Origin: Pseudomonadota bacterium
GTDB taxonomy: Bacteria > Pseudomonadota > Gammaproteobacteria > Steroidobacterales > Steroidobacteraceae
NCBI GenBank assembly: GCA_025351005.1
Contig: JANXWS010000057.1
Span: forward strand, 1-64,000
Length of the DNA stretch: 64,000 bases
Direction: 5' to 3'
This document shows positions 22,401-34,628 of the stretch, piece by piece. The notes under the pieces were generated by a model. It ran no database searches. It saw only the letters and a program-made list of their open reading frames with translations, and was not told the DNA's origin. How positions within the stretch are numbered: the stretch's first letter is position 1; each line of letters begins with the position of its first letter. A program made the translations under genes and the position numbers.

Positions 22401-24002
22401 TCAGGCAGCGGTCGCGAGGTGCTCGCGCGTCTCGCGGAACGCGACGTCCGGCCAGCGCTCGATGGTCAGCTCCAGGTTGACGCGCGAGGGCGCCAGGTAG
22501 ACGAGCCCGCCGGCGTGGTCGAGGGCCAGGTTGTCGTGGCACCGCTCGCGGAACTCGGCCAGGCGCTTCGGGTCGGTGCAGTCGACCCAGCGCGCCGTCG
22601 CGACCGCGATGTTCTCGAACACGCACTGCACGCCGTACTCATCCTGGAGCCGGAAGGCCACAACCTCGAACTGCAGCGGGCCGACCGCGCCCAGGATGGC
22701 GTCGTTGTTGCGCAGTGGCCGGAATAGCTGCGTCGCGCCTTCCTCGCACAGCTGCGCCAGACCCTTCTGCAGCGCCTTCGCCTTCAGCGGGTCCTTGAGC
22801 AGCGCGCGGCGGAACAGCTCGGGCGCAAAATTGGGTACGCCCGTGAAGGTCAGCCGCTCGCCGTCGCTGAACGTGTCGCCGATGTTGATCGTGCCGTGGT
22901 TGTGCAGGCCGATGATGTCACCCGCATAAGCCTCCTCCGCCTGTTGCCGGTCGGCCGCCATGAACGTCAGCGCGTCCGCCACGCGCACTTCCTTGCCGAG
23001 CCGAACGTGGTGCAGGCGCATGCCGCGCTGGTAGCGGCCACTGCAGATCCGCAGGAACGCGATCCGGTCGCGGTGTGCCGGGTCCATGTTCGCCTGGATC
23101 TTGAACACAAAGCCCGCGAAGCGGGCCTCCGTCGCGGCGACCGTGCGCGTCGTCGTGGCGCGCGGTCGCGGCCCGGGCGCGTGCGCGACGAACCCGGCCA
23201 GCAGCTCCTCGACGCCGAAGTTGTTGATCGCCGAGCCGAAGAACACCGGCGTCTGGCGCGCCGCGCGGTAGGCATCGAGGTCGAAGGCCGCGCTCGCACC
23301 GCGCACCAGCTCGATCTCGCCGATCAGCTCGTCGCGACGGGCGCCGAGCAGCAGGCCCGCGGCGTCCGAGTGCAGGCCCTCGATGACCGTGTTGCTGCCG
23401 ACCCGGCCGCGCCCGGCCGCCGCGTAGACGTAGATGCGGTCCTCGCGCAGGTGGTAGATGCCCTGCAGGTCGCGGCCCATGCCGATCGGCCACGTGACGG
23501 GTGCGCACGCGAGGCCGAGCACCCGCTCGATCTCGTCGAGCAGCTCGACCGGCTCGCGGCCGTCGCGGTCGAGCTTGTTGACGAAGGTCATGATCGGCGT
23601 GTCGCGCAGCCGGCAGACCTCCATCAGCTTGATCGTGCGCTCCTCGACGCCCTTGGCGCAGTCGATCACCATCAGCGCCGAGTCGACGGCGGTCAGAGTC
23701 CGGTAGGTGTCCTCGGAGAAGTCCTCGTGCCCGGGCGTGTCGAGCAGGTTGACGACGCGCTCGCGGTACGGGAACTGCATGACCGAGGAGGTCACCGAGA
23801 TGCCGCGCTGCTGCTCGAGGCGCATCCAGTCGGAAGTCGCGTGGCGCGCCGCCTTGCGGCCCTTGACGGCGCCAGCCATCTGGATCGCGCCACCGAACAG
23901 CAGGAGCTTCTCGGTGAGCGTCGTCTTGCCGGCGTCCGGATGCGAAATGATCGCAAAGGTCCGGCGCCGCTCGATCTCGGCGGTGAGGTCCAACTCGGTC
24001 AT
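22401..24002 (-). CDS. prfC: Peptide chain release factor 3
   Basis: [59 protein letters not shown]. Confidence 0.97.
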   Translation of the reverse strand: MTELDLTAEIERRRTFAIISHPDAGKTTLTEKLLLFGGAIQMAGAVKGRKAARHATSDWMRLEQQRGISVTSSVMQFPYRERVVNLLDTPGHEDFSEDTYRTLTAVDSALMVIDCAKGVEERTIKLMEVCRLRDTPIMTFVNKLDRDGREPVELLDEIERVLGLACAPVTWPIGMGRDLQGIYHLREDRIYVYAAAGRGRVGSNTVIEGLHSDAAGLLLGARRDELIGEIELVRGASAAFDLDAYRAARQTPVFFGSAINNFGVEELLAGFVAHAPGPRPRATTTRTVAATEARFAGFVFKIQANMDPAHRDRIAFLRICSGRYQRGMRLHHVRLGKEVRVADALTFMAADRQQAEEAYAGDIIGLHNHGTINIGDTFSDGERLTFTGVPNFAPELFRRALLKDPLKAKALQKGLAQLCEEGATQLFRPLRNNDAILGAVGPLQFEVVAFRLQDEYGVQCVFENIAVATARWVDCTDPKRLAEFRERCHDNLALDHAGGLVYLAPSRVNLELTIERWPDVAFRETREHLATAA

Positions 24003-24038
24003 TGGGGTCCGGCTTCGGCGGCCCGCAATCTTAGCCGG

Positions 24039-24566
24039 TCAGCTCTCGCGCCGCACAAGCTTCAGCGCCCGCTCGCGAGCCGCCCCCCAGACGTCCAGGT
24101 CGAGCCGGTAGACGATCGCGTCCTCGCGCCCGCCGACCGCCTGGTAGTAGCCGCGCCGCAGGCCGACCGGCGCGAAGCCGAGCGACTGGTAGAGCTGAAT
24201 CGCCGGCCGGTTCGAGGGCCTTACCTCGAGGAAGGCCCAGCCGTGGCCGGCGTCGCGAGCTTCGCCCAGCAGCCAGGCCAGCAGTCGCCGGCCGATGCCG
24301 AGGCCCCGCAGGTCGGCGCGGATGCAGATGTTGAGGATGTGGGCCTCGCCCGCGCCCATCGACATGATGCCGTAGCCGCCGATGGCCTCCTGGGTCCGCA
24401 GCACGCGGCAGGTGTAGCCAACCCGCAGGCAGTCACGAAAGATCCCCGTGCTCCACGGGAACATGTAGGCGGCCGACTCGAGCTCCATCACCGTCTCGAG
24501 GTCCGCCTCCGTCATGCGCCGGTGCGTGATCGGCGCGGGCTGCACCCGGTCATGCGCTGCGGCCAC
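24039..24566 (-). CDS. rimI: Ribosomal protein S18 alanine N-acetyltransferase
   Basis: GNAT fold; RADLRGLGIGRRLLAWLLGEA, EVRPSNRPAIQLYQSLGF; exact start uncertain. Confidence 0.88.
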   Translation of the reverse strand: MAAAHDRVQPAPITHRRMTEADLETVMELESAAYMFPWSTGIFRDCLRVGYTCRVLRTQEAIGGYGIMSMGAGEAHILNICIRADLRGLGIGRRLLAWLLGEARDAGHGWAFLEVRPSNRPAIQLYQSLGFAPVGLRRGYYQAVGGREDAIVYRLDLDVWGAARERALKLVRRES

Positions 24567-25218
24567 GGGTCACCTCCAGCGCCAGCCGCAGGTCCTGCCA
24601 GACTTTGCGTTTCTCGCCCGGCGAGCGCAGCAGATACGCCGGATGGTAGGTCACGATCACCGGCGTGCCGTGCGGCTCGAGCACGTGCTTGCGGCCGCGC
24701 AGCTGGCCGATCGGCGTGGCGACGCCGAGCAACGCCTGCGCGGCGATGCGGCCGACGCACAGGATCAGCTGCGGGCCGATCAGCGCGATCTGCCGGTGCA
24801 GGTACGGCAGGCAGCAGCGCACCTCCTCCGGCAGCGGGTCCCGGTTGGCGGGCGGCCGGCACTTGAGGATGTTGGCGATGAACACCTCGCCGCGGCCGAG
24901 ACCGGCGGCCCGCAGCATCGAGTTCAGCAGCTCGCCGGCGCGGCCGACGAAGGGCTCGCCCTGGCGGTCTTCATCCGCGCCCGGCGCCTCCCCGACGATC
25001 AGCCAGCGGGCGGCGCGGTCGCCGACGCCGAACACCGTGCGGTTCCGGGTCGCTGCGAGCCCGCACCGCGTGCAACCGGCCACCTGCGCGGCGAGCTCGT
25101 CCCACCCGGGCGCTGACACCGCCCCCGCAGGCGCGACGCCCCCCGCGACCGGCGGCGCGCGCGCCACGAAGCGGTCGACGCCGAGGGTCTCGAGCACCGC
25201 CGCGCGACGCGCGTCCAT
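24550..25218 (-). CDS. Uracil-DNA glycosylase family 4/5
   Basis: CTRCGL...GEAPGADEDRQGEPFVGRAGELLNSMLRAAGL; CRPPANRDP; VTYHPAYLLR. Confidence 0.92.
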   Translation of the reverse strand: MDARRAAVLETLGVDRFVARAPPVAGGVAPAGAVSAPGWDELAAQVAGCTRCGLAATRNRTVFGVGDRAARWLIVGEAPGADEDRQGEPFVGRAGELLNSMLRAAGLGRGEVFIANILKCRPPANRDPLPEEVRCCLPYLHRQIALIGPQLILCVGRIAAQALLGVATPIGQLRGRKHVLEPHGTPVIVTYHPAYLLRSPGEKRKVWQDLRLALEVTRGRSA

Positions 25219-26015
25219 CAGCTCCTTCCCGGGCCCGGCCCTGCCGCCGGCCGGCGCCGCAGCCGGCGCCATGCCGCCTGCGCCGGCGCCGACAATGCGA
25301 AGGCAGCAAACAGCGCGAGCAGCACGAGCGGCGGCTCGATCGCGATCACGACGAAGGTCAGCGGGATCAGAGTCGCATAGGTGAACCGCACTTTGCCCGT
25401 CAGCGCCACCACCTTGAAGCTCGAGTAGTAGAAGCGGCTCACCATCAGCGCGCCCGCCAAACCCGTGACGGCGAAAGCGATCAGCAGGCCGTTCAAGCCG
25501 CCGATCTCGTATTTGTGCGCGCACCAGATGAACGCGGCGGTCACGGCCGCTGCCGACGGCGACGGCAGGCCTTCGAAATAACGCTTGTCGACGGTCGCCG
25601 TGCGCGTGTTGAAGCGCGCCAGCCGGAGCGCCGTCGCGACCGCATAGAAGAACGTGACCAGCCAGCCGATCCGGCCCCAGGCCGCGTTGTACTCGGCGAG
25701 CCGCGCGACGCCCCACTGGTAGACCACGATCGCAGGCGCGATGCCGAAAGCCACCATGTCGGACAGGCTGTCGTACTCCTTGCCGAACAGAGTCTCGGTG
25801 TGCGTCCAGCGCGCGACGCGGCCATCGAGCCCGTCGAACAGCATCGCACCGAAGATCGCGATCGCGGCGCGGTCGAAGTTGCCGTCGATCGCGGCCACGA
25901 TCGAGTAGAAGCCGGAGAACAGCGTGCCGGTGGTCAGCAGGTTCGGAAGCAGAAAGACACCGCGGCGGCGCGGGCGGTAGGTACCGGGCTCGTCGCTGGC
26001 TTCGGTGTCTGGCAT
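25218..26015 (-). CDS. pssA: CDP-diacylglycerol--serine O-phosphatidyltransferase
   Basis: FDGLDGRVARWTHTETLFGKEYDSLSDMVAFG CDP-alcohol transferase signature. Confidence 0.92.
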   Translation of the reverse strand: MPDTEASDEPGTYRPRRRGVFLLPNLLTTGTLFSGFYSIVAAIDGNFDRAAIAIFGAMLFDGLDGRVARWTHTETLFGKEYDSLSDMVAFGIAPAIVVYQWGVARLAEYNAAWGRIGWLVTFFYAVATALRLARFNTRTATVDKRYFEGLPSPSAAAVTAAFIWCAHKYEIGGLNGLLIAFAVTGLAGALMVSRFYYSSFKVVALTGKVRFTYATLIPLTFVVIAIEPPLVLLALFAAFALSAPAQAAWRRLRRRPAAGPGPGRS

Positions 26016-26137
26016 CCCGGGATCATAGGGCCGCCGGCTGCCGCCAACAACCGCGTCCCGGCCGGGATCGTGGCGCCTGATAAGATCCGGCGGGAGGCGC
26101 GCCGCGCCGCACACCGACCGTCGAGGCCCCGTCGCGC

Positions 26138-27844
26138 ATGCGCCTGACCGCCTACCCGCTGCTGAACCTGAAGGAGGTGCCCGCCGAGGCCGAGATCGTC
26201 AGCCACCAGCTGATGCTGCGGGCCGGTCTGGTCCGGCGCCTCGCCGCCGGTCTCTACACCTGGCTGCCGATGGGGCTCCGGGTGCTGCGCAAGGTCGAGC
26301 GGATCGTGCGTGAGGAGATGGACCGCGCAGGAGCGCTCGAGCTCCTGATGCCGACGATCCAGCCCGCCGAGCTCTGGCAGGAGTCGGGCCGCTGGGTCGA
26401 GTACGGCCCCGAGCTCCTCCGCCTCAAGGACCGGCACGAGCGCGGCTTCGTCTACGGGCCGACGCATGAGGAGGTGATCACCGACATCGCGCGCCGCGAG
26501 CTCAAGAGCTACCGCCAGCTGCCGGTCAACTTCTACCAGATCCAGCTCAAGTTCCGCGACGAGATGCGGCCGCGCTTCGGCGTCATGCGGGCGCGCGAGT
26601 TCATCATGAAGGACGCCTACAGCTTCCACGTCGACGAGGCCTCGCTCGACGAAGGCTACCGGCTAATGTACGACGCCTACGCGCGGATCTTCACCCGCAT
26701 GGGGCTGCGCTTTCGCTCCGTGCTCGCCGACCCGGGCGCGATCGGCGGCACCGGCTCGCAGGAGTTCCACGTGCTCGCCGCCTCGGGCGAGGACGCGATC
26801 GCGTTCTCGGATGGCGACGACTACGCCGCCAACCTCGAGAAGGCCGAGGCGCTCGCGCCCGGCCCGCGGCCCGCCGCGACGGCGATGCTGACGCGCGTGC
26901 CGACTCCGGACGTGCACACGATCGCCGAGCTCGCGGCATTGCTCGCCGTGCCGGCAGGACGCTGCCTGAAGACGCTGATCGTCGAGGGCGAGGCCGGCGG
27001 CCTGGTCGCGCTCGCGCTGCGCGGCGACCACGAGCTGAACGCGCTCAAGGCGCAGAGCCTCGCCGCCGTGGCGAGCCCGCTGCGGTTCGCGCCGGCGGCG
27101 CGGATCGCGGCCGAGCTCGGCACCGAGATCGGTTCGGTGGGCCCGGTCGGGCTGCGCTGCCCGCTGATCGCCGACCACGCGGCGCTGGCGCTCGCCGACT
27201 TCGTCTGCGGCGGCAACGAACGCGACTTGCACCTCGGCGGCGTCAACTGGGGGCGCGACCTGCCAGAGCCCGCGGCCGCCGACCTGCGCAATGTCGTCGA
27301 CGGTGACCCGAGCCCGTCGGGCAAGGGCCGCCTGTCGATCGCGCGCGGCATCGAGGTCGGGCACTGCTTCAAGCTGGGCCGCAAGTACAGCGAGTCGCTC
27401 GGCGCGACGGTGCTGGACGAGCAGGGCCGCAGCGTCACGATGCTGATGGGCTGCTACGGCATCGGCGTGACGCGCGTGGTCGCGGCGGCGATCGAGCAGA
27501 ACCACGACGAGCGCGGCATTATCTGGCCGGAGCCGCTCGCGCCCTTCGACGTCGTGCTGGTGCCGATCAACCTGCAGAAGTCGGCGCGCGTGCGCGAAGC
27601 GAGCGAGCGGCTGTACGCCGATCTCGGCGCGGCCGGCTTCGACGTGCTGTACGACGACCGCGACGCCCGTCCTGGCGTCAAGTTCGCCGACGCCGAGCTG
27701 TACGGCATCCCGCACCGCCTCGTCATCGGCGAGCGCGGCCTGGAGGCCGGGCGCCTCGAGTACCGCCACCGCCGCGCCGCGGCCAGCGAGGAGTTGTCGC
27801 TCGAGGAGGCCGCGGCCTTTCTGCGTTCGCGACGCAGTGCCTGA
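26138..27844 (+). CDS. proS: Prolyl-tRNA synthetase
   Basis: class II motifs, YbaK-like editing insert, [23 protein letters not shown]. Confidence 0.97.
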   Translation: MRLTAYPLLNLKEVPAEAEIVSHQLMLRAGLVRRLAAGLYTWLPMGLRVLRKVERIVREEMDRAGALELLMPTIQPAELWQESGRWVEYGPELLRLKDRHERGFVYGPTHEEVITDIARRELKSYRQLPVNFYQIQLKFRDEMRPRFGVMRAREFIMKDAYSFHVDEASLDEGYRLMYDAYARIFTRMGLRFRSVLADPGAIGGTGSQEFHVLAASGEDAIAFSDGDDYAANLEKAEALAPGPRPAATAMLTRVPTPDVHTIAELAALLAVPAGRCLKTLIVEGEAGGLVALALRGDHELNALKAQSLAAVASPLRFAPAARIAAELGTEIGSVGPVGLRCPLIADHAALALADFVCGGNERDLHLGGVNWGRDLPEPAAADLRNVVDGDPSPSGKGRLSIARGIEVGHCFKLGRKYSESLGATVLDEQGRSVTMLMGCYGIGVTRVVAAAIEQNHDERGIIWPEPLAPFDVVLVPINLQKSARVREASERLYADLGAAGFDVLYDDRDARPGVKFADAELYGIPHRLVIGERGLEAGRLEYRHRRAAASEELSLEEAAAFLRSRRSA

Positions 27845-28469
27845 CGCGCCTGTGCGCGCGCGTCGCGGACTGCTCGCCGTCCTCGCACTTGGCACCGCGA
27901 TCGCGATGCCTGGCGGCGCGCGCGCCGATCGGCAGCGGGACGCCGGCCTCGGCGCGGTCCTCGAGGCAGCAATCGCGGCAGCGCGCTGCGACGGACACGA
28001 CGATCGCTACGGCGAGGAGGTGTTCCTCAGACTGCAGGAGCCGCGTCTGCGCGCGCTGGTGCGCGATGCGCAGCTGCGGGTCGAGATCCTGCGACAGGTG
28101 TACTGCGAGGCGCACGCGGTCGCCGCCCGCTATCACCGCGAGCTGCGCTTCGACCTGCGGCTGACGCCGGAGCTGGTGCTGGCCGTGATCGACGTCGAGA
28201 GCCGCTTCGACCGCTACGCGGTGTCGCGCAGCGGGGCCGTAGGGCTGATGCAGGTCATGCCGTTCTGGCCACGGCGGCTTGGCGTCGAGAACCGCCTGTT
28301 CGGCAGCGTCGATTTCAACGTCCACCTCGGCTGCGAGATCCTGGCCTACTACATGCACCTCGAGCGCAATGACTACCGCCGCGCGCTCGAACGCTACAAC
28401 GGCAGCGTCGGTAGGCGCGAGTACCCGGACCAGGTGCTGACGCGGTTGTCGGGGCGCTGGCGCGCCTGA
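27837..28469 (+). CDS. Lytic transglycosylase SLT domain protein
   Basis: [33 protein letters not shown]. Confidence 0.9.
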   Translation: MPDAPVRARRGLLAVLALGTAIAMPGGARADRQRDAGLGAVLEAAIAAARCDGHDDRYGEEVFLRLQEPRLRALVRDAQLRVEILRQVYCEAHAVAARYHRELRFDLRLTPELVLAVIDVESRFDRYAVSRSGAVGLMQVMPFWPRRLGVENRLFGSVDFNVHLGCEILAYYMHLERNDYRRALERYNGSVGRREYPDQVLTRLSGRWRA

Positions 28470-28473
28470 GGGC

Positions 28474-28800
28474 TCAGTTCGGCACGCCGCCAGCGCGCGC
28501 CGCCGCCAGCGCCTCGGCGGCGCTCTGTCGCGCGGCCTCGGCGGCGCGGCGCGCGGCGCGGTACTCGTGCGCTCCCAGCAGGTCCTCGGCCCGCTTCAGC
28601 CCCTGCCGCGCGCTCGCGAGCGCATCCGGTGCGACCTGTCCGGCCCCGGCCTGCTCGGCGGCGCTGATCGTCTGGCGCGTGTCGCTCATCGTCTGCACCG
28701 GCGCGCCGGCGCAGCCGGCCGCGAGCACCGCGAGCGCCGCGAGCGCCGCGAGGCGCCGCAGCCGTGCCCGAGGAAACGTGCCATGATCCGGATCCCGCAT
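28474..28800 (-). CDS. DUF4398-like lipoprotein
   Basis: LAAGCAG lipobox; Ala-rich helical repeat ARQGLKRAEDLLGAHEYRAARRAAEAA. Confidence 0.7.
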   Translation of the reverse strand: MRDPDHGTFPRARLRRLAALAALAVLAAGCAGAPVQTMSDTRQTISAAEQAGAGQVAPDALASARQGLKRAEDLLGAHEYRAARRAAEAARQSAAEALAAARAGGVPN

Positions 28801-28815
28801 GTGCCGAGACGCTAG

Positions 28816-29849
<1,034 letters not shown>

Positions 29850-30497
29850 GGCGGCGCTGGTGCGACAGCGATGCCGCGTCGAGCCGGTCGAGCGCATCGC
29901 AGAGCGCCGCGAAGTCGCGCGGCAGGCGCCGCTGCAGGTATTGCAGCGTTTCCTCCGGCAGTTCGACGCCGAGCGCCTGGGCGCGGGCGCGCAACGCCGC
30001 ACCGTGGGCCGCTTCGTCGAGCGGCCGGAGCTGGAAGACGATGCCGGCGGCGAGGCGCGACGCGAGGTCGGGCAGCGCGACGCCGAGCCCGGCCGGCGCC
30101 GTGTCTGCGCTCACGACCAGGTTGCCGCCGCGGTCGGCCAGTTCGTTGTAGAGCGCGAACAGCGCCCGCTCCCACGCTGCGTGGCCGGCGACCCGGCCGA
30201 GGTCGTCGAGGCACAGCACGTCGAGCTGCTCGAGGCCGGCGCTCATGTCCGGCGTCGGCCACGCCTCGGCCAGCGGCAGGTAACCGGCTCGGCGGCCGTG
30301 TTCGGCGGCGCGCGCGCAGGTCGCCTGCAGCAGGTGAGTGCGGCCGGCGCCCGGCGCCGCCCACAGGAACAGCGGCGCGAGCGCTGGCCCGGCGGCGCGC
30401 GCCTCGAGCGCGGCGACGATCGGTCGGTTGAGTCCCGGGTGGAAGCTCGCGATCGTCGACGCCGCGCGCAGCCGAACGCCGAGCGGCAACTGCTCCA

Positions 30498-31064
30498 TCA
30501 GCGGGCGCCGTTCCTGGCGCGGCCGGCCCGCCAGGCGTCGCGCGCGTAGGTCACGACGTAGTCGAGGCCGCTGACGACGGTGGTCACGAAGGTGGCGGCA
30601 CCGAGTGTCGCCACCAGCGCTGCCGGCACCGTCCGCCAGGCCGCCGCCGCGACCGCGACCAGCACGAAGAGGATCTGCACGAGCGTATTGAGCTTGCTCA
30701 CCGGCGTGGGGTGCCCCTCGACATAGCCGATCAGCAGCCGGTAGGCGATCGCGCCGCCGACGATCGCGACGTCCCGCAGCACGACGGTCGCCGTGAGCCA
30801 GGCCGGCACGAGCCCGATCCAGGTCAGAGTGACGAACACGGTCACGAGCAGCAGCTTGTCGGCCGAGGGATCCAGGATCTTGCCGAGCCGCGAGGTCCAG
30901 CCGAAGGTCTTCGCCAGCCAGCCGTCGAGCCCGTCCGAGATCGCGGCGACCCCGAACAGCAGCAGCGTCAGCTCATAGCGCCCCGCCAGCAGCGCGAGCG
31001 TAGTGGGAACCACGAGCAGGATCCGCGCAATGCACAGTGCGTTCGGCAGCCAGGCCAGGCTCAC
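30498..31064 (-). CDS. CDP-alcohol phosphatidyltransferase family protein
   Basis: [32 protein letters not shown] signature. Confidence 0.9.
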   Translation of the reverse strand: MSLAWLPNALCIARILLVVPTTLALLAGRYELTLLLFGVAAISDGLDGWLAKTFGWTSRLGKILDPSADKLLLVTVFVTLTWIGLVPAWLTATVVLRDVAIVGGAIAYRLLIGYVEGHPTPVSKLNTLVQILFVLVAVAAAAWRTVPAALVATLGAATFVTTVVSGLDYVVTYARDAWRAGRARNGAR

Positions 31065-32056
31065 GGCTTGAGCACGAGCTGAATCGCGCCGCCCGGCCCC
31101 GCGTCATCGTCGGGCAGCAGCCGGCCGCCGTCGTGCAGCGCGCGGCGCAGCGCGTCCGGGTCGCCGTCGAAGCCGAGCCGGAAACGCAGCGTTTCGCCGC
31201 TGACCTCCTCGAGCGCGACGCTGTTCACGCTCGGCAGCGAGGCGAGCGCCGCGTTCGCCGCCGCGTAGCCCGGCAGGTCGCGAACGCCGCGCACCAGCGC
31301 GACGATCTGCCCGGTGGCGGCCCCGGCGGCCGCGAACTGGCTCCCCAGCCGGTCGGCCAGCGCCTGCAGTGCCTCGCTCGCGGCACCGCTCGCACTGCCC
31401 TCGCCCGCCGGCCCCAGCCAGCTCCAGGCCGTGCCGGCCGGCGTCACCCGGCCGAGCAGCACGCCGTCCGCGCCCAGCTGGCGGGCAAGTTCCCGCAGCG
31501 GCTCGAGCCGCCCTGCCAGCGCGTCCTGGTAGCGCGCTTCCTCGTCCGCCGCCCCCAGCCCCGCCGGCCAGGCAAGCGGCAGGCCGCGTGCATGGCCTGC
31601 TTGCACGAGGTCGTGCCGCAGCTCCGGCTCCGAGCCGCCGGCGAGATCGTGGCTCGCCCCGGACCGGCCGCTCGCGAGTACGACGAGCGTCAGCGGACGC
31701 TCCCGCGACCAGATCCGCTGGCCGGCCCGCTGCAGGCTCAGGTCGAGCGACGCGGCGTCGAAGCTGACGGCGATCTGGCCGGGCGCGGTCGAGCGAAACG
31801 TGCGCACCAGGCGACGGGCGTCGGCATACAGCGACGCGAGCGCCGGGTCATAGGCCGCCGCGCCGCGGCCGGTGACGCGCACCACGACCTGGCGCAGCGC
31901 GTCGGTCGCGGCTGCCGCCCGCCCGGACTCGGTCGCATCGCCCTGGACGACGCTCTCGTACAGGCCCTCGACCAGCGCTCCCCGGGCGAGCGACGGGCCG
32001 CCGGCGCCGGCGAGCCCGACCAACAATGCGAGGGTGATTCGGGTGGCAGGAGACAT
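31061..32056 (-). CDS. DUF2066 domain-containing protein
   Basis: Signal peptide; [15 protein letters not shown]...; located between hda/pgsA-like and purM. Confidence 0.8.
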   Translation of the reverse strand: MSPATRITLALLVGLAGAGGPSLARGALVEGLYESVVQGDATESGRAAAATDALRQVVVRVTGRGAAAYDPALASLYADARRLVRTFRSTAPGQIAVSFDAASLDLSLQRAGQRIWSRERPLTLVVLASGRSGASHDLAGGSEPELRHDLVQAGHARGLPLAWPAGLGAADEEARYQDALAGRLEPLRELARQLGADGVLLGRVTPAGTAWSWLGPAGEGSASGAASEALQALADRLGSQFAAAGAATGQIVALVRGVRDLPGYAAANAALASLPSVNSVALEEVSGETLRFRLGFDGDPDALRRALHDGGRLLPDDDAGPGGAIQLVLKP

Positions 32057-32155
32057 GTAAGTCCGGGGTCGGAGCCGGCACCGGCGCGCCGCCGGCGGCG
32101 ACCGGGGCCGGCATGTAAAATACCACAGCCATCAAGGCCGACCCGGCGACAGCCC

Positions 32156-33193
32156 ATGCCCGATTCGCGACCTGCCGTGACCTACCGTGACGCCGGCGTC
32201 GACATCGACGCGGGCGATGAGCTGGTCGAGCGGATCAAGCCGCACGTCCGGCGCACGCTGCGCGCCGAGGTCATGGGCGGTCTCGGCGGATTCGGCGCGC
32301 TGGTGCGCGTGCCGCTCGAGCGCTACCGCCGGCCAGTACTGGTGTCCGGCACCGACGGCGTCGGGACCAAGCTGCGCCTGGCGATCGACACGGGCCACCA
32401 CGACACGATCGGCATCGACCTGGTCGCGATGTGCGCCAACGACGTCGTGGTGCAGGGCGCGGAGCCGCTGTTCTTCCTCGACTACTACGCCACCGGCCGG
32501 CTCGACGTCGAGGTCGCCGAGCGCGTCATCGCCGGCATTGCCGAAGGCTGCGTGCAGGCGGGCTGCGCGCTGGTCGGCGGCGAGACCGCGGAGATGCCAT
32601 GCATGTATCACGGCCCGGACTACGACCTAGCCGGCTTTTGCGTCGGCATCGTCGAGCAGGACCTGCTGCTGGACGGCAGCGCCACCCGCGCCGGCGACGT
32701 GATCATCGGGCTCGCCTCGTCGGGCCCGCACTCAAACGGCTACTCGCTGATCCGCAAGCTGCTCTCGATCTCGAAGGCGGACGCCGGCACGAAGGTCGAC
32801 GGCCGCTCGCTGTACGAGCTGCTGCTCGCGCCGACGCGGATCTACGTCAAGCCGCTGCTGGCGCTGCTCGCGGAGCTGCCGGTGCATGGGCTCGCCCACA
32901 TCACCGGCGGCGGCCTGCTCGACAATATCCCGCGCGTGCTGCCGGACGGGCTCGAGGTCCGCCTCGACCTGCGCGCCTGGCAGCGACCGGCGGTATTTGA
33001 CTGGCTGCAGGCGGCAGCGAACCTCGGCACGACCGAGATGCACCGGACCTTCAACTGCGGCATCGGCATGACGGTCTTCGTGCCATCCGATTCGGCCGGG
33101 CAGGCCCTGGCGCGGCTGCGCGCGCAGGGCGAGACCGCGACCGTGATCGGCGAGGTCCGCCCGGGCGCGAGCGGTGTCGTCCTCGACGGCTGA
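32156..33193 (+). CDS. purM: Phosphoribosylformylglycinamidine cyclo-ligase
   Basis: [39 protein letters not shown]-type motif; [19 protein letters not shown]. Confidence 0.97.
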   Translation: MPDSRPAVTYRDAGVDIDAGDELVERIKPHVRRTLRAEVMGGLGGFGALVRVPLERYRRPVLVSGTDGVGTKLRLAIDTGHHDTIGIDLVAMCANDVVVQGAEPLFFLDYYATGRLDVEVAERVIAGIAEGCVQAGCALVGGETAEMPCMYHGPDYDLAGFCVGIVEQDLLLDGSATRAGDVIIGLASSGPHSNGYSLIRKLLSISKADAGTKVDGRSLYELLLAPTRIYVKPLLALLAELPVHGLAHITGGGLLDNIPRVLPDGLEVRLDLRAWQRPAVFDWLQAAANLGTTEMHRTFNCGIGMTVFVPSDSAGQALARLRAQGETATVIGEVRPGASGVVLDG

Positions 33194-33854
33194 GGCGACC
33201 GGCCGCGTGCCGGTCGTCGTGCTGCTGTCCGGCAGCGGCACCAACTTCGCCGCGATCGCGGCGGCGGCCGGCTCGCGGGCACTGCCGATCGAGGTCCGCG
33301 CGGTGCTCTCCGACCAGCCGGCCGCCGCCGGGCTGGTGCGCGCCCGCGCACTCGGCATCCCCGCGGAAGCGGTGCCCGCCGCGGGCTTCGCCGATCGCGA
33401 GCGGCACGACGCCGCGCTCGCGGACCGCATCGATGCCTGGCGGCCGGCGCTCGTGCTGCTGGCGGGCTACATGCGCATCCTGAGCACCGAGTTCGTGGCC
33501 CGCTATGCCGACCGGATGCTGAACATCCACCCGTCGCTGCTGCCCGAGTTCCGCGGCCTCGATACCCACCGGCGCGCGCTCGCGGCCGGCGTCACGACGC
33601 ACGGCTGCACGGTGCATTTCGTCACCGACGAGCTCGACGGCGGGCCGTTGGTCGCGCAGGCACCGGTGCCGGTGCTGCCGGGCGACAGCGAGCAGTCGCT
33701 GGCCGCGCGCGTGCTTCGCGCGGAGCACCGCCTCTATCCGGAGGTGATCGGCTGGTACGCGAGCGGCCGGCTGCGTGCGACGGCCGGCCGCGTCACGCTC
33801 GATGGCCGCCCGCTGCTGGCCCCCGTCCGGCTGCAGCACCTCGATGCCGCGTGA
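33174..33854 (+). CDS. purN: Phosphoribosylglycinamide formyltransferase
   Basis: [36 protein letters not shown]. Confidence 0.96.
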   Translation: MSSSTAEATGRVPVVVLLSGSGTNFAAIAAAAGSRALPIEVRAVLSDQPAAAGLVRARALGIPAEAVPAAGFADRERHDAALADRIDAWRPALVLLAGYMRILSTEFVARYADRMLNIHPSLLPEFRGLDTHRRALAAGVTTHGCTVHFVTDELDGGPLVAQAPVPVLPGDSEQSLAARVLRAEHRLYPEVIGWYASGRLRATAGRVTLDGRPLLAPVRLQHLDAA

Positions 33855-34623
33855 ATGGCGCATCGCGCAGGCCGGGCGCGGCGTGCCGCTGCTGCTGCTC
33901 GCCTGGCTCGGCCTGCCGGCGCAGGCCGAGTCGCTGCGGCCGCACGACGTCGTGTACCGCACCTCGTTCAAGGGCCTGAACGCGGGCGACCTGCGCCTGA
34001 CGCTGACGCGGGACACGGCTCCGGATGCATGGCTGTACGAAACCCACGCGGCGCCGAGCCTGCTGGCGAGCTTGATCGTCAGCGCCAAGTCGCTCGAGCA
34101 GAGCCGCTTCCGGGTCACGGCCGCGGGCGTCGAGCCGCGCGGCTATTCGCTCACCGACGGCAGCAAGGAGCACAGCGAGGACACGACGCTGCTCTACGAC
34201 TGGCAGCACGGCCGCGTCAGCGGCCGTGCACGCGGCGAGGCGGTCGCGCTCGAGCTCGCGCCCGGCACGCAGGACGCAATGTCCATCCGCGCCGCGGTCA
34301 TCGTCGACCTGCTGGCCGGTCGCGAGCCAAAGGAGTACGCGATGATCGACGGACGCGAGCTCAAGCACTACGTGTACACGCGCGGCAGCCGCGCGCGCCT
34401 CGATACGGCGCTCGGCGCCATCGACACGGTGATCTTCGACAGCGACCGCAAGGGATCGGACGGCCGCGGTCGCAGCTGGCGGTACTGGTATGCGCCCTCG
34501 CTCGGCTGGCTGCCGGTGCGCATCGAGCAGCGCGAAGACGGCCGCACGCGGCTCCTGTTCGTCCTGCGCTCGCTCAAGTGGCTGGACGCGACACCGCCGC
34601 CCGGCGCGCCCGCGCCGCACTGA
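33844..34623 (+). CDS. DUF3108 domain-containing protein
   Basis: Signal peptide-like N-term; downstream of purN; YVYTRGSRARLDTALGAIDTVIFDSDRKG. Confidence 0.82.
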   Translation: MPREWRIAQAGRGVPLLLLAWLGLPAQAESLRPHDVVYRTSFKGLNAGDLRLTLTRDTAPDAWLYETHAAPSLLASLIVSAKSLEQSRFRVTAAGVEPRGYSLTDGSKEHSEDTTLLYDWQHGRVSGRARGEAVALELAPGTQDAMSIRAAVIVDLLAGREPKEYAMIDGRELKHYVYTRGSRARLDTALGAIDTVIFDSDRKGSDGRGRSWRYWYAPSLGWLPVRIEQREDGRTRLLFVLRSLKWLDATPPPGAPAPH

Positions 34624-34628
34624 CGGCG